Below are positions 28,345 to 35,498 of a stretch of 64,000 bases of DNA, one piece after another (position 1 is the first letter of the stretch; each line of letters starts with the position of its first letter). Source of the stretch: an uncultured Eubacteriales bacterium (lineage in GTDB: Bacteria > Bacillota > Clostridia > Peptostreptococcales > Anaerovoracaceae); the NCBI GenBank assembly GCA_900542295.1, contig UQNJ01000004.1, positions 1-64,000 of the forward strand. The letters are read 5' to 3'. The position numbers and the translations under genes were made by a program. The notes under the pieces are model-generated. The model saw only the letters and a program-made list of their open reading frames with translations. It searched no databases and was not told the origin of the DNA.

Positions 28345-28857
28345 CTATGCTATTTGAGATGGAAATGTCACAGCAATAACATTTTCAAGATGAAAACCCA
28401 CCTTGAAATGTTTTTGAATATGTTCTAATTCATCTTGAATAGAATTCGGTGCCTCTTCATATATAATATGTGCACCGTTATCCAACCAGGAACATATGTA
28501 ATATTCGCCGGAACTGGTCTGCTCTACGGTAAAGTATGATTTTTCTTTTGTGCTTTCGTCGTAGCAGAGGTACACGCTTCTACAGTACATACTCCCTAAA
28601 GGTTGTGGCATAATAATCTGCATGATAGTTTGAGTTTCATTTATATATGAAGAAATTTTAAAATCAGTTGCCCTGATCGGACAGCGGTAGTCTGTTTCAT
28701 CCTTATGCATGGCATGGAAGAGATCAATAAAGAGTTGTCCTTTTTGCTCTTGTATTTCTTTCATAAGTGGAGCTGTTGCTCCATAAAAGAAATGCGGAAG
28801 CCACTTATGCTGGGTGTAATATAGGTTGTGTTCGTAGTTATCATTTTTAGGAGTCAT
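28345..28857 (-). CDS. Hypothetical protein downstream of the ImmA-type gene (170 aa)
   Basis: A soluble acidic protein with no recognised domain, overlapping the ImmA-type gene by 11 bases and hence coupled to it. Its GGAGGT site lies within that gene. It contains several aromatic-rich strands (MQIIMPQPLGSMYCRSVYLC). Its fixed place after an ImmA-type protease suggests a role in the same regulatory module, but nothing in the sequence shows which. Confidence 0.6.
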   Translation of the reverse strand: MTPKNDNYEHNLYYTQHKWLPHFFYGATAPLMKEIQEQKGQLFIDLFHAMHKDETDYRCPIRATDFKISSYINETQTIMQIIMPQPLGSMYCRSVYLCYDESTKEKSYFTVEQTSSGEYYICSWLDNGAHIIYEEAPNSIQDELEHIQKHFKVGFHLENVIAVTFPSQIA

Positions 28858-29407
28858 AGCTCTGTACCTCCGGCATCTGTTTTTCTAATTTTTTCAGGAA
28901 ATCGCCATTGGATACCAGTGGAGATTCAACTTTGTATCCTCTGCGTTTTAAGATACGGAATTTAAAATCAAGCAATTCCGATGGAACGTAGAGATATTTG
29001 GCTGCCTGGAAGAAAAACATATCGTCATTCAATGCTTCGAGTACCGCTTCATCGGTCAGTAGTAACTCAGAAGCAAAAACGTTTGCTTCATACTCCAGTT
29101 TATCGGTTGAGTCAAATAATATAATCTCATGAAATGTAGCACCGGATGCAGCTTTTGCATGTAGTGCGGCATGACCGAGTTCGTGTGCTAACACAACACG
29201 CTGGTATTCTTCTGGAAGATCCGAATTAATGGTGATATGCTTGATTCGCTTATGGATGAGAAAAAATCCTTTACAACATCCTTCAAAGAGTCCCATTGGA
29301 ACCAGCGACACATGGATATTCATAGCAGATGCCAGTTTCCAGGGATCAGTTTCATCATATTTCTTTTTTAATTTCTGGGCCGCATCGGCAATCATTTCAA
29401 TGGTCAA
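28847..29407 (-). CDS. ImmA/IrrE-type metallopeptidase
   Basis: A 186-residue protein with the zinc-protease motif HELGH (75-79). In ICEBs1 the homologue ImmA cleaves the repressor ImmR after DNA damage or when potential recipients are present, which switches the element on. The gene follows an XRE repressor gene on the same strand, the same pairing. The start is TTG at 29407 after GGAAGG; an ATG four codons later is possible. Confidence 0.85.
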   Translation of the reverse strand: MTIEMIADAAQKLKKKYDETDPWKLASAMNIHVSLVPMGLFEGCCKGFFLIHKRIKHITINSDLPEEYQRVVLAHELGHAALHAKAASGATFHEIILFDSTDKLEYEANVFASELLLTDEAVLEALNDDMFFFQAAKYLYVPSELLDFKFRILKRRGYKVESPLVSNGDFLKKLEKQMPEVQSYDS

Positions 29408-29503
29408 TGGAATTCACTTCCTTCCGGTTACAAAATAAAATGTAGATTGTGACAGTGTAAGAATATCATCTTACGTGTACTAAAGAACGGACAGCTAACA
29501 AGA

Positions 29504-29940
29504 TTAGTTGTCTTTTTTTCTGCCATAAGTCTGCTTTGCTGCCTCTTTACAATCTAAATAAGCCTTCATAACAGCTTGAAAGTAAGCGTCTTTTGCTTCT
29601 TCGCTAATCGTACCACCAGCAAATAAAGACTGGTTCTGCTTTAACATTTCTTCAAGATCAAGAGAATCTTTCTTGCCAGCCTGCTGACGCATTTCTTCTA
29701 CATATTCCATTCTATCTAAGCCATATGCGGGATCATCGATTTCATCATTCTTTAAGTATTCGGTAGAAACGCCCAGAGCCTTAGCCAGTTTATATAACTG
29801 TGCTGAGTGAGGGAAACGTTCGCCGGATTCGTAGGAAGTGATGGTTCTATAACCAATACCGGATTTTTCTGCGAGTTGTTTCTGACTCAGATTAAGTATT
29901 CCCCTGTGCTCCTTTACTTTGTCTTTAAATGATTTCATGT
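29504..29940 (-). CDS. XRE-family repressor, ImmR-like
   Basis: A 145-residue protein with an N-terminal Cro/CI helix-turn-helix (LSQKQLAEKSGIGYRTITSY) and an acidic C-terminal tail of the kind cut by ImmA proteases. The start is the ATG at 29940, six bases after GGGAGG; an ATG at 29953 would overlap that site. It is transcribed away from a region with repeated TTGCTATAAGTTGCGA-type sites and the divergent DNA polymerase gene, which it probably represses together with itself. Confidence 0.8.
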
Positions 29941-29963
29941 GTATGCCTCCCATTCTAAATTAA

Positions 29964-30111
29964 GTTGCTATAAGTTGCGACTTTATTCTTGACAAACTTG
30001 CGATTAGTTGCTATCATACAATCAGCAAGAACACGCAAGAAGTAGTAACTATAAGCAAATTATAGAAAAGAAACATAAAAATGTCAAGAGAAATGTTGCT
30101 ATAAGTTGCGA
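29964..30111. promoter_or_regulatory. Operator repeats in the divergent XRE/polymerase promoter region
   Basis: GTTGCTATAAGTTGCGA occurs twice without a mismatch (29964-29980 and 30095-30111). A related CTTGCGATTAGTTGCTATC lies at 29998-30014, between the promoter boxes. Each unit is itself a short imperfect palindrome of TTGC and GCGA/GCTA halves. Three sites across a divergent promoter suit a lambda-CI-like repressor. Confidence 0.65.
29989..30017 (+). promoter_or_regulatory. Promoter for the Y-family polymerase gene
   Basis: TTGACA and TATCAT are 17 bases apart. The middle operator copy covers the spacer and most of the -10 box, so bound repressor would block RNA polymerase. Confidence 0.65.
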
Positions 30112-30136
30112 GTTTTGGCTAGTTAGAGGTGAGAAA

Positions 30137-31420
30137 ATGAACAGAGTGATACTACATTCGGATATGAATAACTGTTATGCCAGTATTGAATTGCTACATC
30201 GCCCGGAACTTCGAGGAAAGCCTTTGGCAGTTGGTGGAGATCCGGAAGTACGTCATGGTATTGTTCTTGCAAAGGATCAATTGGCGAAGAAAGCTGGTGT
30301 GAAGACTGGTATGGCATTGTGGCAGGCAAAACAGGTTTGTCCTGATATAGTTTTTGTTCCACCTAATATGGATTTATACTTGCGGTTCTCCCGACTTGCA
30401 CATGAGATATACGGAGAATACACAGATCAGCAGGAGGCTTATGGTGTGGATGAGTCATGGCTGGATGTGACTGCTAGTGCAAGTTATAAGGGAGATGGAT
30501 TGAAAATCGCTCAAGAAATCAGTTCCAGAATCAAACGCGAACTTGGAATTACTGTTAGTATAGGTGTGAGCTGGAATAAGATATTTGCTAAATTGGGATC
30601 TGATTACAAGAAGCCAGATGCAATTACAGTAATTGACAAAGATAATTATCAAAAGATTGTCTGGCCCTTGCCGGTAGAAGATCTTCTTTATGTAGGGAGA
30701 TCTACACAGAAGAAATTGAATCTTTTTGGTGTGCATACCATTGGGGATTTGGCGAAAATGGAACCACAGTTGTTGCAACGTCAGCTGGGAAAGATGGGAT
30801 TGGTCCTTCATATGTTTGCGAATGGAGAAGACCAGACACCCGTGAATCAGGAAAATTATCATGCACCAATCAAGAGTATTGGTAATAGTACAACAACACC
30901 GAGGGATTTGGAGAATGAGGAGGATGTAAAGATCATTACCTATGTTCTGTCAGAAAGTGTATCGGCCAGACTCCGACAAAATAATTTCAAATGCAGAGTG
31001 GTGGAGATACATGTGCGAGATAAGGAACTAAACAGTTATTCCAAACAGAAAAAGATTGCAATGCCAACAGATATAACCGGTGAGATTGCTGAAGTTGCAA
31101 TGGAATTATTTCGCGAGAGCTATCAGTGGAAACGTCCAATCCGAAGCATTGGTGTCAGGGGATGTGATCTTGTAGATGCTTGTTGTCCTGTTCAGTTAGA
31201 CTTATTCGTTAGTCAGGAAAAAAGAGATAAACTTCACAAGATGGATATAACAGTAGATATGATACGGCGACGTTTTGGCTTTGAAAGTATCCAACGTGGA
31301 TTGATGTATCATGACCGCATCTTGTCGAAAGTGAACGCAAAAGATGATCATACGGTTCATCCTCATGGATATTTTGAAGGTGGAAATCGAACAGGAGTAG
31401 AATTATTGAAAGTGAATTAA
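30137..31420 (+). CDS. Y-family DNA polymerase (UmuC/DinB-like)
   Basis: A 427-residue translesion DNA polymerase. The palm motif HSDMNNCYASIE is at the N-terminus (catalytic Asp with the polymerase steric-gate region), the second acidic motif YGVDESWLDVT is near residue 105, and fingers, thumb and little-finger domains follow. ICE-borne copies are often induced by DNA damage and help copy damaged or single-stranded DNA. ATG at 30137 follows AGAGGTGAG; an earlier in-frame start would include the operator repeat. It is followed after 9 bases by a small conserved gene. Confidence 0.88.
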   Translation: MNRVILHSDMNNCYASIELLHRPELRGKPLAVGGDPEVRHGIVLAKDQLAKKAGVKTGMALWQAKQVCPDIVFVPPNMDLYLRFSRLAHEIYGEYTDQQEAYGVDESWLDVTASASYKGDGLKIAQEISSRIKRELGITVSIGVSWNKIFAKLGSDYKKPDAITVIDKDNYQKIVWPLPVEDLLYVGRSTQKKLNLFGVHTIGDLAKMEPQLLQRQLGKMGLVLHMFANGEDQTPVNQENYHAPIKSIGNSTTTPRDLENEEDVKIITYVLSESVSARLRQNNFKCRVVEIHVRDKELNSYSKQKKIAMPTDITGEIAEVAMELFRESYQWKRPIRSIGVRGCDLVDACCPVQLDLFVSQEKRDKLHKMDITVDMIRRRFGFESIQRGLMYHDRILSKVNAKDDHTVHPHGYFEGGNRTGVELLKVN

Positions 31421-31429
31421 GGTGATGAA

Positions 31430-31675
31430 ATGTCAAAAACAAAGATATATGTGAAAGTTGCTGCTGAATTTACTCCGGAAGGACAGATAAAGCCCATGTG
31501 GATAACATGGGAAGATGGTCGTAAATTTGAAATCCAGAGAATAACGGATTGCAGGAGAGCTGCAAGTTTAAAAGCTGGAGGTGTTGGTCTTCGCTATACC
31601 TGTATCATATCAGGCAGTCCACATTATCTGTTTTATGAAGAAAATTATAAATGGTTTGTAGAAGCAAAAAATTAA
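31430..31675 (+). CDS. Small protein linked to the Y-family polymerase (81 aa)
   Basis: A basic, strand-rich protein beginning MSKTKIYVKVAAEFTPEG. From memory, similar small proteins follow UmuC-like genes in Firmicute genomes and mobile elements, but no function is assigned. It may be a polymerase partner. It is coexpressed with the polymerase (9-base gap). Confidence 0.6.
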   Translation: MSKTKIYVKVAAEFTPEGQIKPMWITWEDGRKFEIQRITDCRRAASLKAGGVGLRYTCIISGSPHYLFYEENYKWFVEAKN

Positions 31676-31689
31676 TGGAATGATAAGCA

Positions 31690-31760
31690 CCTGGCAGCGC
31701 GTAAGTGCATCGGAACTTGCCGGGAGACACCCGAAGGTCGAGCTTTTCATATAAAGAAAC
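31690..31760 (+). ncRNA. Possible structured RNA between the polymerase operon and next gene
   Basis: A GC-rich patch in an AT-rich 177-base gap. It contains CGGGAGACACCCG (a small perfect hairpin) and GCAC...GTGC and GGCA...TTGCC pairings around it. No T-run follows, so it is not a plain terminator. It may be a leader element of the TTG-started gene at 31853. Not matched to a named RNA family. Confidence 0.3.
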
Positions 31761-31852
31761 GGACGTATACGGTATTCTTTCCCTTTGCTGTATATGACGA
31801 GAGAGTAAGAATTATTTAATTAGTGTAGTGATCATGAAGGGAGACGAAACTA

Positions 31853-32410
31853 TTGAGCAGAAAAAATACGGAAGCATGGAACAGTATTCGTTCTATGTGC
31901 AGAATGGATAATATTGATGAGAAAGAGATGTATCAGAAGGCAAAGATGCTTTTAAGCATTTATCGCAGGGTCTGTTGGTCAACAATTGGACGAGCCGATC
32001 TTGTTGCGGATGAGATGTGCTATTATTGTGGATCTGATTTGGATGGAGCTTTAATCTATCTGGAGCAATTCGCACCAGACAAAGAAAAAGACCGATTTGA
32101 AGGAAGGATACGTGCTTTGTTTGAGACCAGATGGATGATTGAACTGGTAGATACAGCAATGCTGAAAGTAAAAGAATTTCCTGAGAATGGGGATTTGTAT
32201 TTTGAAATCTTGTCAAAATGTTATCTGAGCAAGTTTAAATATACAGAAAGCGAGATGTTGGAACTTCTTAATATGGAAAGAAGTAGATTTTATGATCGAA
32301 AGAAAGAGTCAATCATGTTGTTTGGAATTTCCCTTTGGGGAAGTGCAATTCCAAAACTGAAAACATTTCTGATTGAAGATGTGGAAACGGAGGAATATGA
32401 GTATGTCTGA
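31853..32410 (+). CDS. ArpU-like putative regulator (185 aa)
   Basis: A helical protein whose C-terminal part (YTESEMLELLNMERSRFYDRKKESI) resembles the sigma-region-4-like end of ArpU-type late regulators of phages and ICEs. The N-terminal half has a cysteine pair (CYYCGSD) and is unassigned. The start is TTG after AAGGGAG. It overlaps the LexA-like gene by 8 bases, so both belong to one unit. Function is inferred only from the end motif. Confidence 0.5.
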   Translation: MSRKNTEAWNSIRSMCRMDNIDEKEMYQKAKMLLSIYRRVCWSTIGRADLVADEMCYYCGSDLDGALIYLEQFAPDKEKDRFEGRIRALFETRWMIELVDTAMLKVKEFPENGDLYFEILSKCYLSKFKYTESEMLELLNMERSRFYDRKKESIMLFGISLWGSAIPKLKTFLIEDVETEEYEYV

Positions 32411-32630
32411 TGGTAGATTATCAAAAAAAGAATTAGCTGTAGTGACAGAGATTGTAGGTTTTCTGCATGAAAATGGATTTCCACCTACAGTCAGAGAATT
32501 ATGTGAATTATTAGGATATAGTTCCACATCAACTGTGCATCATTACTTGAAGAAATTATCAGCAAATGGTGTCATCAGTTATGAACCAACAAAGCCGAGA
32601 ACTCTTGTGTTCCATGGTTTTATAGATTAA
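32403..32630 (+). CDS. LexA DNA-binding domain without protease domain (75 aa)
   Basis: Contains only the winged helix of LexA (FPPTVRELCELLGYSSTSTV) and stops before the S24 self-cleavage domain. It cannot inactivate itself as LexA does. It could compete with host LexA at SOS boxes or act as a non-cleavable local repressor. ATG at 32403 is nine bases after GGAGG and preferred over one at 32397. An 11-base repeat array begins right at its stop. Confidence 0.75.
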   Translation: MSDGRLSKKELAVVTEIVGFLHENGFPPTVRELCELLGYSSTSTVHHYLKKLSANGVISYEPTKPRTLVFHGFID

Positions 32631-32704
32631 GTCCGACGAAAGTCCGACATTTTTCCGACAAAAGTCCGATGAAGTTCCGACGGTTGTCCTACTGAAAGTC
32701 CGAC
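32631..32704 (+). repeat. 11-base phased direct-repeat array
   Basis: TCCGAC or one-base variants start at 32632, 32643, 32654, 32665, 32676 and 32687, exactly 11 bases apart, and again at 32699. The fuller unit is AAAGTCCGACR. One unit per helical turn puts all sites on one face of the DNA, as in iterons, centromere-like sites or cooperative operators. The window shows no replication or partition protein to go with it. Confidence 0.85.
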
Positions 32705-32775
32705 TTTATATATAGTAAGATGTGTATGCTGGGAGAAGTACCGCATACAATTAAAATTTCATAATTAAGGTATAA

Positions 32776-32823
32776 ATGCCTCACATCGTAATGGTGTGGG
32801 GCTATTTTTATGCCCTTTTTTAG
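32776..32823 (+). promoter_or_regulatory. Leader peptide and attenuator-like hairpin
   Basis: A 15-codon ORF (ATG at 32776, TAG at 32821) reads through a hairpin, GCCTCACA pairing with TGTGGGGC (32779-32802), that ends in a T-rich stretch. Leader peptide plus terminator resembles the attenuation layout ahead of Tn916-type genes. It lies upstream of the sigma-like gene. Confidence 0.4.
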
Positions 32824-32875
32824 TTTGCGTCGCGGTTTTCGCCCAAATTCGCATGGGAGGAACCGCAGATGTTAA
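32810..32875 (+). CDS. Possible 21-residue arginine-rich peptide
   Basis: ATG at 32810 opens a short frame reading MPFFSLRRGFRPNS and ending NRRC. It overlaps the leader ORF in another frame. It has no good ribosome binding site of its own. It is listed because the sequence is strikingly basic, but it may be coincidental. Confidence 0.25.
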   Translation: MPFFSLRRGFRPNSHGRNRRC

Positions 32876-32960
32876 TGGGACGGATAAGAGCACCACCTTC
32901 GATTTGAAAAGTTACAAAGCAACGAACAGCCAACTAACAAATCAAATCGGAGGTAGAAAG

Positions 32961-33392
32961 ATGATTATTAAATATGAAATTGCTTGCAGAGAAGCAGGAT
33001 TAAGTGAAGAACAGACAGCAGAAATTAGGAAGTTTTTTGACGCAGAGCAGAAAAAATTGAACAGAAGAAGAGAGTCAAGAAAAGAGAACGGAGTATATTA
33101 CCTTTCCATTGAAGGTATGCAGGAATGTGCCGAGTATGAAGAACAGAATACTTTTGATATTCCAGATTTGAACACAAATGTAGAAGAGATAGCAATGCGT
33201 ACATGGGAATTAGAAAGATTAAATCAGTTACTTAATGAACTTCCGGAAGAAGATAAGGAATTTCTGTTGGCATGTTTTGCAGAAGAACGTGGAGCTGAAT
33301 GTATGTTGGCAAGACAAATGGGTGTGAGCAGAGATACGGTCAGATGGCGTAAAGAAAAGCTGGTAAAGATGTTAAAAGAAAAATTTTTATAA
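32961..33392 (+). CDS. Sigma-70 region-4-like ICE regulator (143 aa)
   Basis: The C-terminal 60 residues (LLNELPEEDKEFLLACFAEE, then a turn with MGVSRDTVRWRKEKL) resemble sigma region 4. The N-terminal half is charged and helical. Small sigma-like proteins of this kind are common near the integrase end of Tn916-like elements and probably drive transfer or excision genes. ATG at 32961 follows CGGAGG; a longer in-frame reading from 32796 would run through the leader and lacks a site. Confidence 0.7.
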   Translation: MIIKYEIACREAGLSEEQTAEIRKFFDAEQKKLNRRRESRKENGVYYLSIEGMQECAEYEEQNTFDIPDLNTNVEEIAMRTWELERLNQLLNELPEEDKEFLLACFAEERGAECMLARQMGVSRDTVRWRKEKLVKMLKEKFL

Positions 33393-33399
33393 AAAATTG

Positions 33400-33447
33400 A
33401 AAAAATCACACCAGATTGATGATTTCCCGTCCCCACCAGAAAAGTAG
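33400..33447 (-). repeat. Second, inverted copy of the oriT-like block
   Basis: Read on the minus strand this 48-base segment matches 12977-13024 at about 39 of 48 positions with no gaps. CTACTTTTC, GGTGGGGACGG and TGGTGTGATTTT are all preserved. An inverted repeat (33488-33516) lies upstream of it on that strand, as in the first copy. Confidence 0.7.
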
Positions 33448-33487
33448 GAAGATATATTATCAAGTATTTTGAATGATTACTAGATAA

Positions 33488-33516
33488 GGATCTGCTGGGT
33501 GTGGAGCAGCAGATCC
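33488..33516. terminator. Hairpin upstream of the excisionase-like gene
   Basis: GGATCTGCTG pairs perfectly with CAGCAGATCC. No T-run follows, so it may be a terminator of the sigma-like gene or the hairpin part of the second oriT-like site. Confidence 0.45.
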
Positions 33517-33565
33517 AATCTTCCTAATTGTAACAATAAATAAGGTAAATCAGGAGGATGTTCAT

Positions 33566-33760
33566 ATGGCAAGAAGAACAGATGCAAATAGAAAGAAATT
33601 TGTACGTTATAAAGAGGGTGCTGAATTATACAGCATGTGTCAGAGCAAATTTGAAAGAATGGCAAAGGAAGCAAAAGCTATTTATAAGGTAGACAAAGTT
33701 GTATTAGTTAACTGTGATATTTTTGAAGAATATCTTGAAACGTTCAGATTAGAATGCTAA
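33566..33760 (+). CDS. Excisionase-like protein (DUF6462 type)
   Basis: A 64-residue basic protein (FVRYKEGAELYSMCQSKFER) of the kind found directly ahead of Tn916-type integrases, where it has a winged-helix Xis-like role in bending DNA for excision. A strong CAGGAGG site precedes the ATG. Family name from memory; the function is inferred from the context. Confidence 0.7.
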   Translation: MARRTDANRKKFVRYKEGAELYSMCQSKFERMAKEAKAIYKVDKVVLVNCDIFEEYLETFRLEC

Positions 33761-33780
33761 AGAGTTGTTGCACTTTCCTG

Positions 33781-33809
33781 TTGACTTTGTGTTGTACGAA
33801 AAGTATAAT
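33781..33809 (+). promoter_or_regulatory. Consensus promoter for the RHH protein and integrase
   Basis: TTGACT and TATAAT are spaced 17 bases, 30 bases upstream of the ribbon-helix-helix ORF. This is the best-matching sigma-A promoter seen in the ICE and could keep integrase expressed. Confidence 0.7.
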
Positions 33810-33838
33810 AAGAATATAGGAAGTGAGGTGCGGTGTAT

Positions 33839-34009
33839 ATGGCTAAAATGGGCAGACCGAAGATAGATAAGGTCAAAGTAAAGACCATTACTATCCGAGT
33901 TACTGATGAAGAACATGCAGCTATTAGCCAGTATGCTAAAGCTCATAATAAAACTATAACGCAGATCGTGCAGCAAGGAGTTGATATGGTTATCAATCAG
34001 CGCCGCTGA
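33839..34009 (+). CDS. Ribbon-helix-helix protein (56 aa)
   Basis: A small Arc/CopG-like DNA-binding protein with a basic N-terminus (GRPKIDKVKVKTITIRVTDE) followed by two helices ending QIVQQGVDMVI. It is preceded by GAAGTGAGG. Lying between a strong promoter and the integrase gene, it probably autoregulates and tunes integrase expression. Confidence 0.65.
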   Translation: MAKMGRPKIDKVKVKTITIRVTDEEHAAISQYAKAHNKTITQIVQQGVDMVINQRR

Positions 34010-34053
34010 TGAAAAGTGCAATACCTCTTCTTTTATAAAGAAAGGAGTAGGGT

Positions 34054-35298
34054 ATGGCGAAAGCAAGAAAAGATAATAGAGGAAGAGTCTTGCGTAAGGG
34101 CGAGACACAGCGTAAATATGACTTGATGTATATTTACACCTATACGGATCCATTCACTCATAACAGAAAGTATCTGTATTCCAAAGATTTGATGGAATTG
34201 AGAGAAAAGGAGAAGACACTAATCAGAGACCAGTTAGACGGGTTGGATGTATATGCGGCTGGTAAGTCAGATTTGAATTTTGTATTCGACAGATATATTT
34301 CAACGAAGACAGAGTTAAGATCAACGACGTATACGAATTATACCTATATTTATAACCATTTTGTGAGAGACACATTTGGTAAAAAGAAGATTGGTGATAT
34401 TAAATATTCTGATGTGTTGCACTTTTATCTTCATCTTCTCAAGGAGAGAGGAATTCAGGTTAATACGTTAGAGACCGTTCATACAGTATTACGTCCAACA
34501 TTTCAGTTGGCAGTACGTGATGGATTGATTCGTGTGAATCCATGTGACGGTGTAATGGCAGAAGTTAAAAAAAGACCAGGCAAAAATCATGGTGTTCGTC
34601 ATGCACTGACACTTGAGCAGCAGAGAGCATTCATGAATTATATTGCGGATCATCCAGTATATTATCGTTGGAGACCGTTGTTTACTGTATTATTAGGAAC
34701 CGGTTGTAGAATTGGCGAGGTTATTGGATTGCGTTGGAAAGATTTGGATTATGAGAAAAGTATGATTAGTATCAATCATAGCGTGACTTATTATCCGAGA
34801 AGTGACAACAGTTATCGCTGTGAATTTCAAGTGTCTTTACCAAAGACAGATGCTGGTATTAGAACGATTCCTATGATGGAAGAAGTGAGAGATGCATTCC
34901 TGGAAGAAAAGGCAATGCAGAAAGAAACGGGAATTAAGAATGAAATGGAAGTTGATGGTATGTCAGGTTTCATTTTCTGTAACCGTTTTGGTAATCTTCA
35001 CAATCCTCAGGCGATCAATCGTGCGATTAAGAGAATTACGGAATCTCATAATTCTGAGGAAATCGTTAAAGCGAAGAAAGAGAATAGACCACCGGTTATT
35101 ATTCCTCACTTTTCGTGTCATCACTTAAGACACACTTTTTGTACACGATTTTGCGAAAATGAAACGAATGTGAAAATCATTCAAGCAGTTATGGGGCATG
35201 CAAATATCGAAACTACATTAGATATCTACGCCGAAGTAACTGATATGAAGAAAACTGAATCAATTGAAAATTTATCACGTAATTTAAAGATTTTTTAA
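34054..35298 (+). CDS. int: Tyrosine integrase, Tn916 Int family
   Basis: A 414-residue site-specific recombinase. It has an N-terminal arm-binding domain, a SAM-like core-binding domain (about 75-175) and a catalytic domain with R219 (GCRIGEV), H356/H357-x-R359 (HHLRHTF), H382 (GHANIETT) and nucleophile Y392 (LDIYAEV). The set is complete, so the enzyme should be active. AAAGGAG precedes the ATG. As in Tn916 the gene lies at the element end, here about 200 bases from metG sequence. Confidence 0.92.
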   Translation: MAKARKDNRGRVLRKGETQRKYDLMYIYTYTDPFTHNRKYLYSKDLMELREKEKTLIRDQLDGLDVYAAGKSDLNFVFDRYISTKTELRSTTYTNYTYIYNHFVRDTFGKKKIGDIKYSDVLHFYLHLLKERGIQVNTLETVHTVLRPTFQLAVRDGLIRVNPCDGVMAEVKKRPGKNHGVRHALTLEQQRAFMNYIADHPVYYRWRPLFTVLLGTGCRIGEVIGLRWKDLDYEKSMISINHSVTYYPRSDNSYRCEFQVSLPKTDAGIRTIPMMEEVRDAFLEEKAMQKETGIKNEMEVDGMSGFIFCNRFGNLHNPQAINRAIKRITESHNSEEIVKAKKENRPPVIIPHFSCHHLRHTFCTRFCENETNVKIIQAVMGHANIETTLDIYAEVTDMKKTESIENLSRNLKIF

Positions 35299-35498
35299 GG
35301 AAGAGTCCTTGAAAAGTGTGAGCGTGGTTGATAAAACTGTACTGCAACAAAAAATAGTCTACTGCTACTTAAGTGCAACAAAAGTTTTTCGAACAATACT
35401 TGATAATACGTGATGATTGGAAAACGAAATAAATAACAAAATCCTATAATACTTCATAATACGGTATAAAGGAAACAAACTGACGTTCTGTCCCGACA
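35299..35498. other. Right end of the ICE (attR region)
   Basis: A non-coding 200 bases between int and the metG remainder. It contains TGCAACAAAA twice (35343-35352 and 35374-35383), candidate arm-binding sites for integrase, and AT-rich AATACG repeats further right. In the metG frame a stop (35481-35483) precedes the first MetG-like codons, so the crossover is probably between 35484 and about 35510. Confidence 0.5.

Larger units (their letters stand above)
1356..35498 (+). mobile_element. Integrative conjugative/mobilisable element (right 34 kb)
   Basis: The block carries topB, DUF5688, ArdC/ArdA anti-restriction proteins, a MobA/MobC pair with an oriT-like region, XRE-ImmA regulators, an excisionase-like gene and a Tn916-type integrase at the right end. 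No mating-pore genes (VirB4, VirB6, T4CP) are in the window. They may lie to the left, or the element may be mobilisable only. The right limit is placed at the first metG codons (35499) and is accurate to a few tens of bases. The DISARM-like operon is cargo inside it. Confidence 0.8.

Noticed and set aside
32631..32704. CRISPR-like repeats
   Set aside because: Units are 11 bases with no spacers and no cas genes. No CRISPR array was seen anywhere in the window.
32796..33392. 198-residue form of the sigma-like protein with an N-terminal signal
   Set aside because: The hydrophobic start is translated leader sequence without a ribosome binding site. The ATG at 32961 has CGGAGG.
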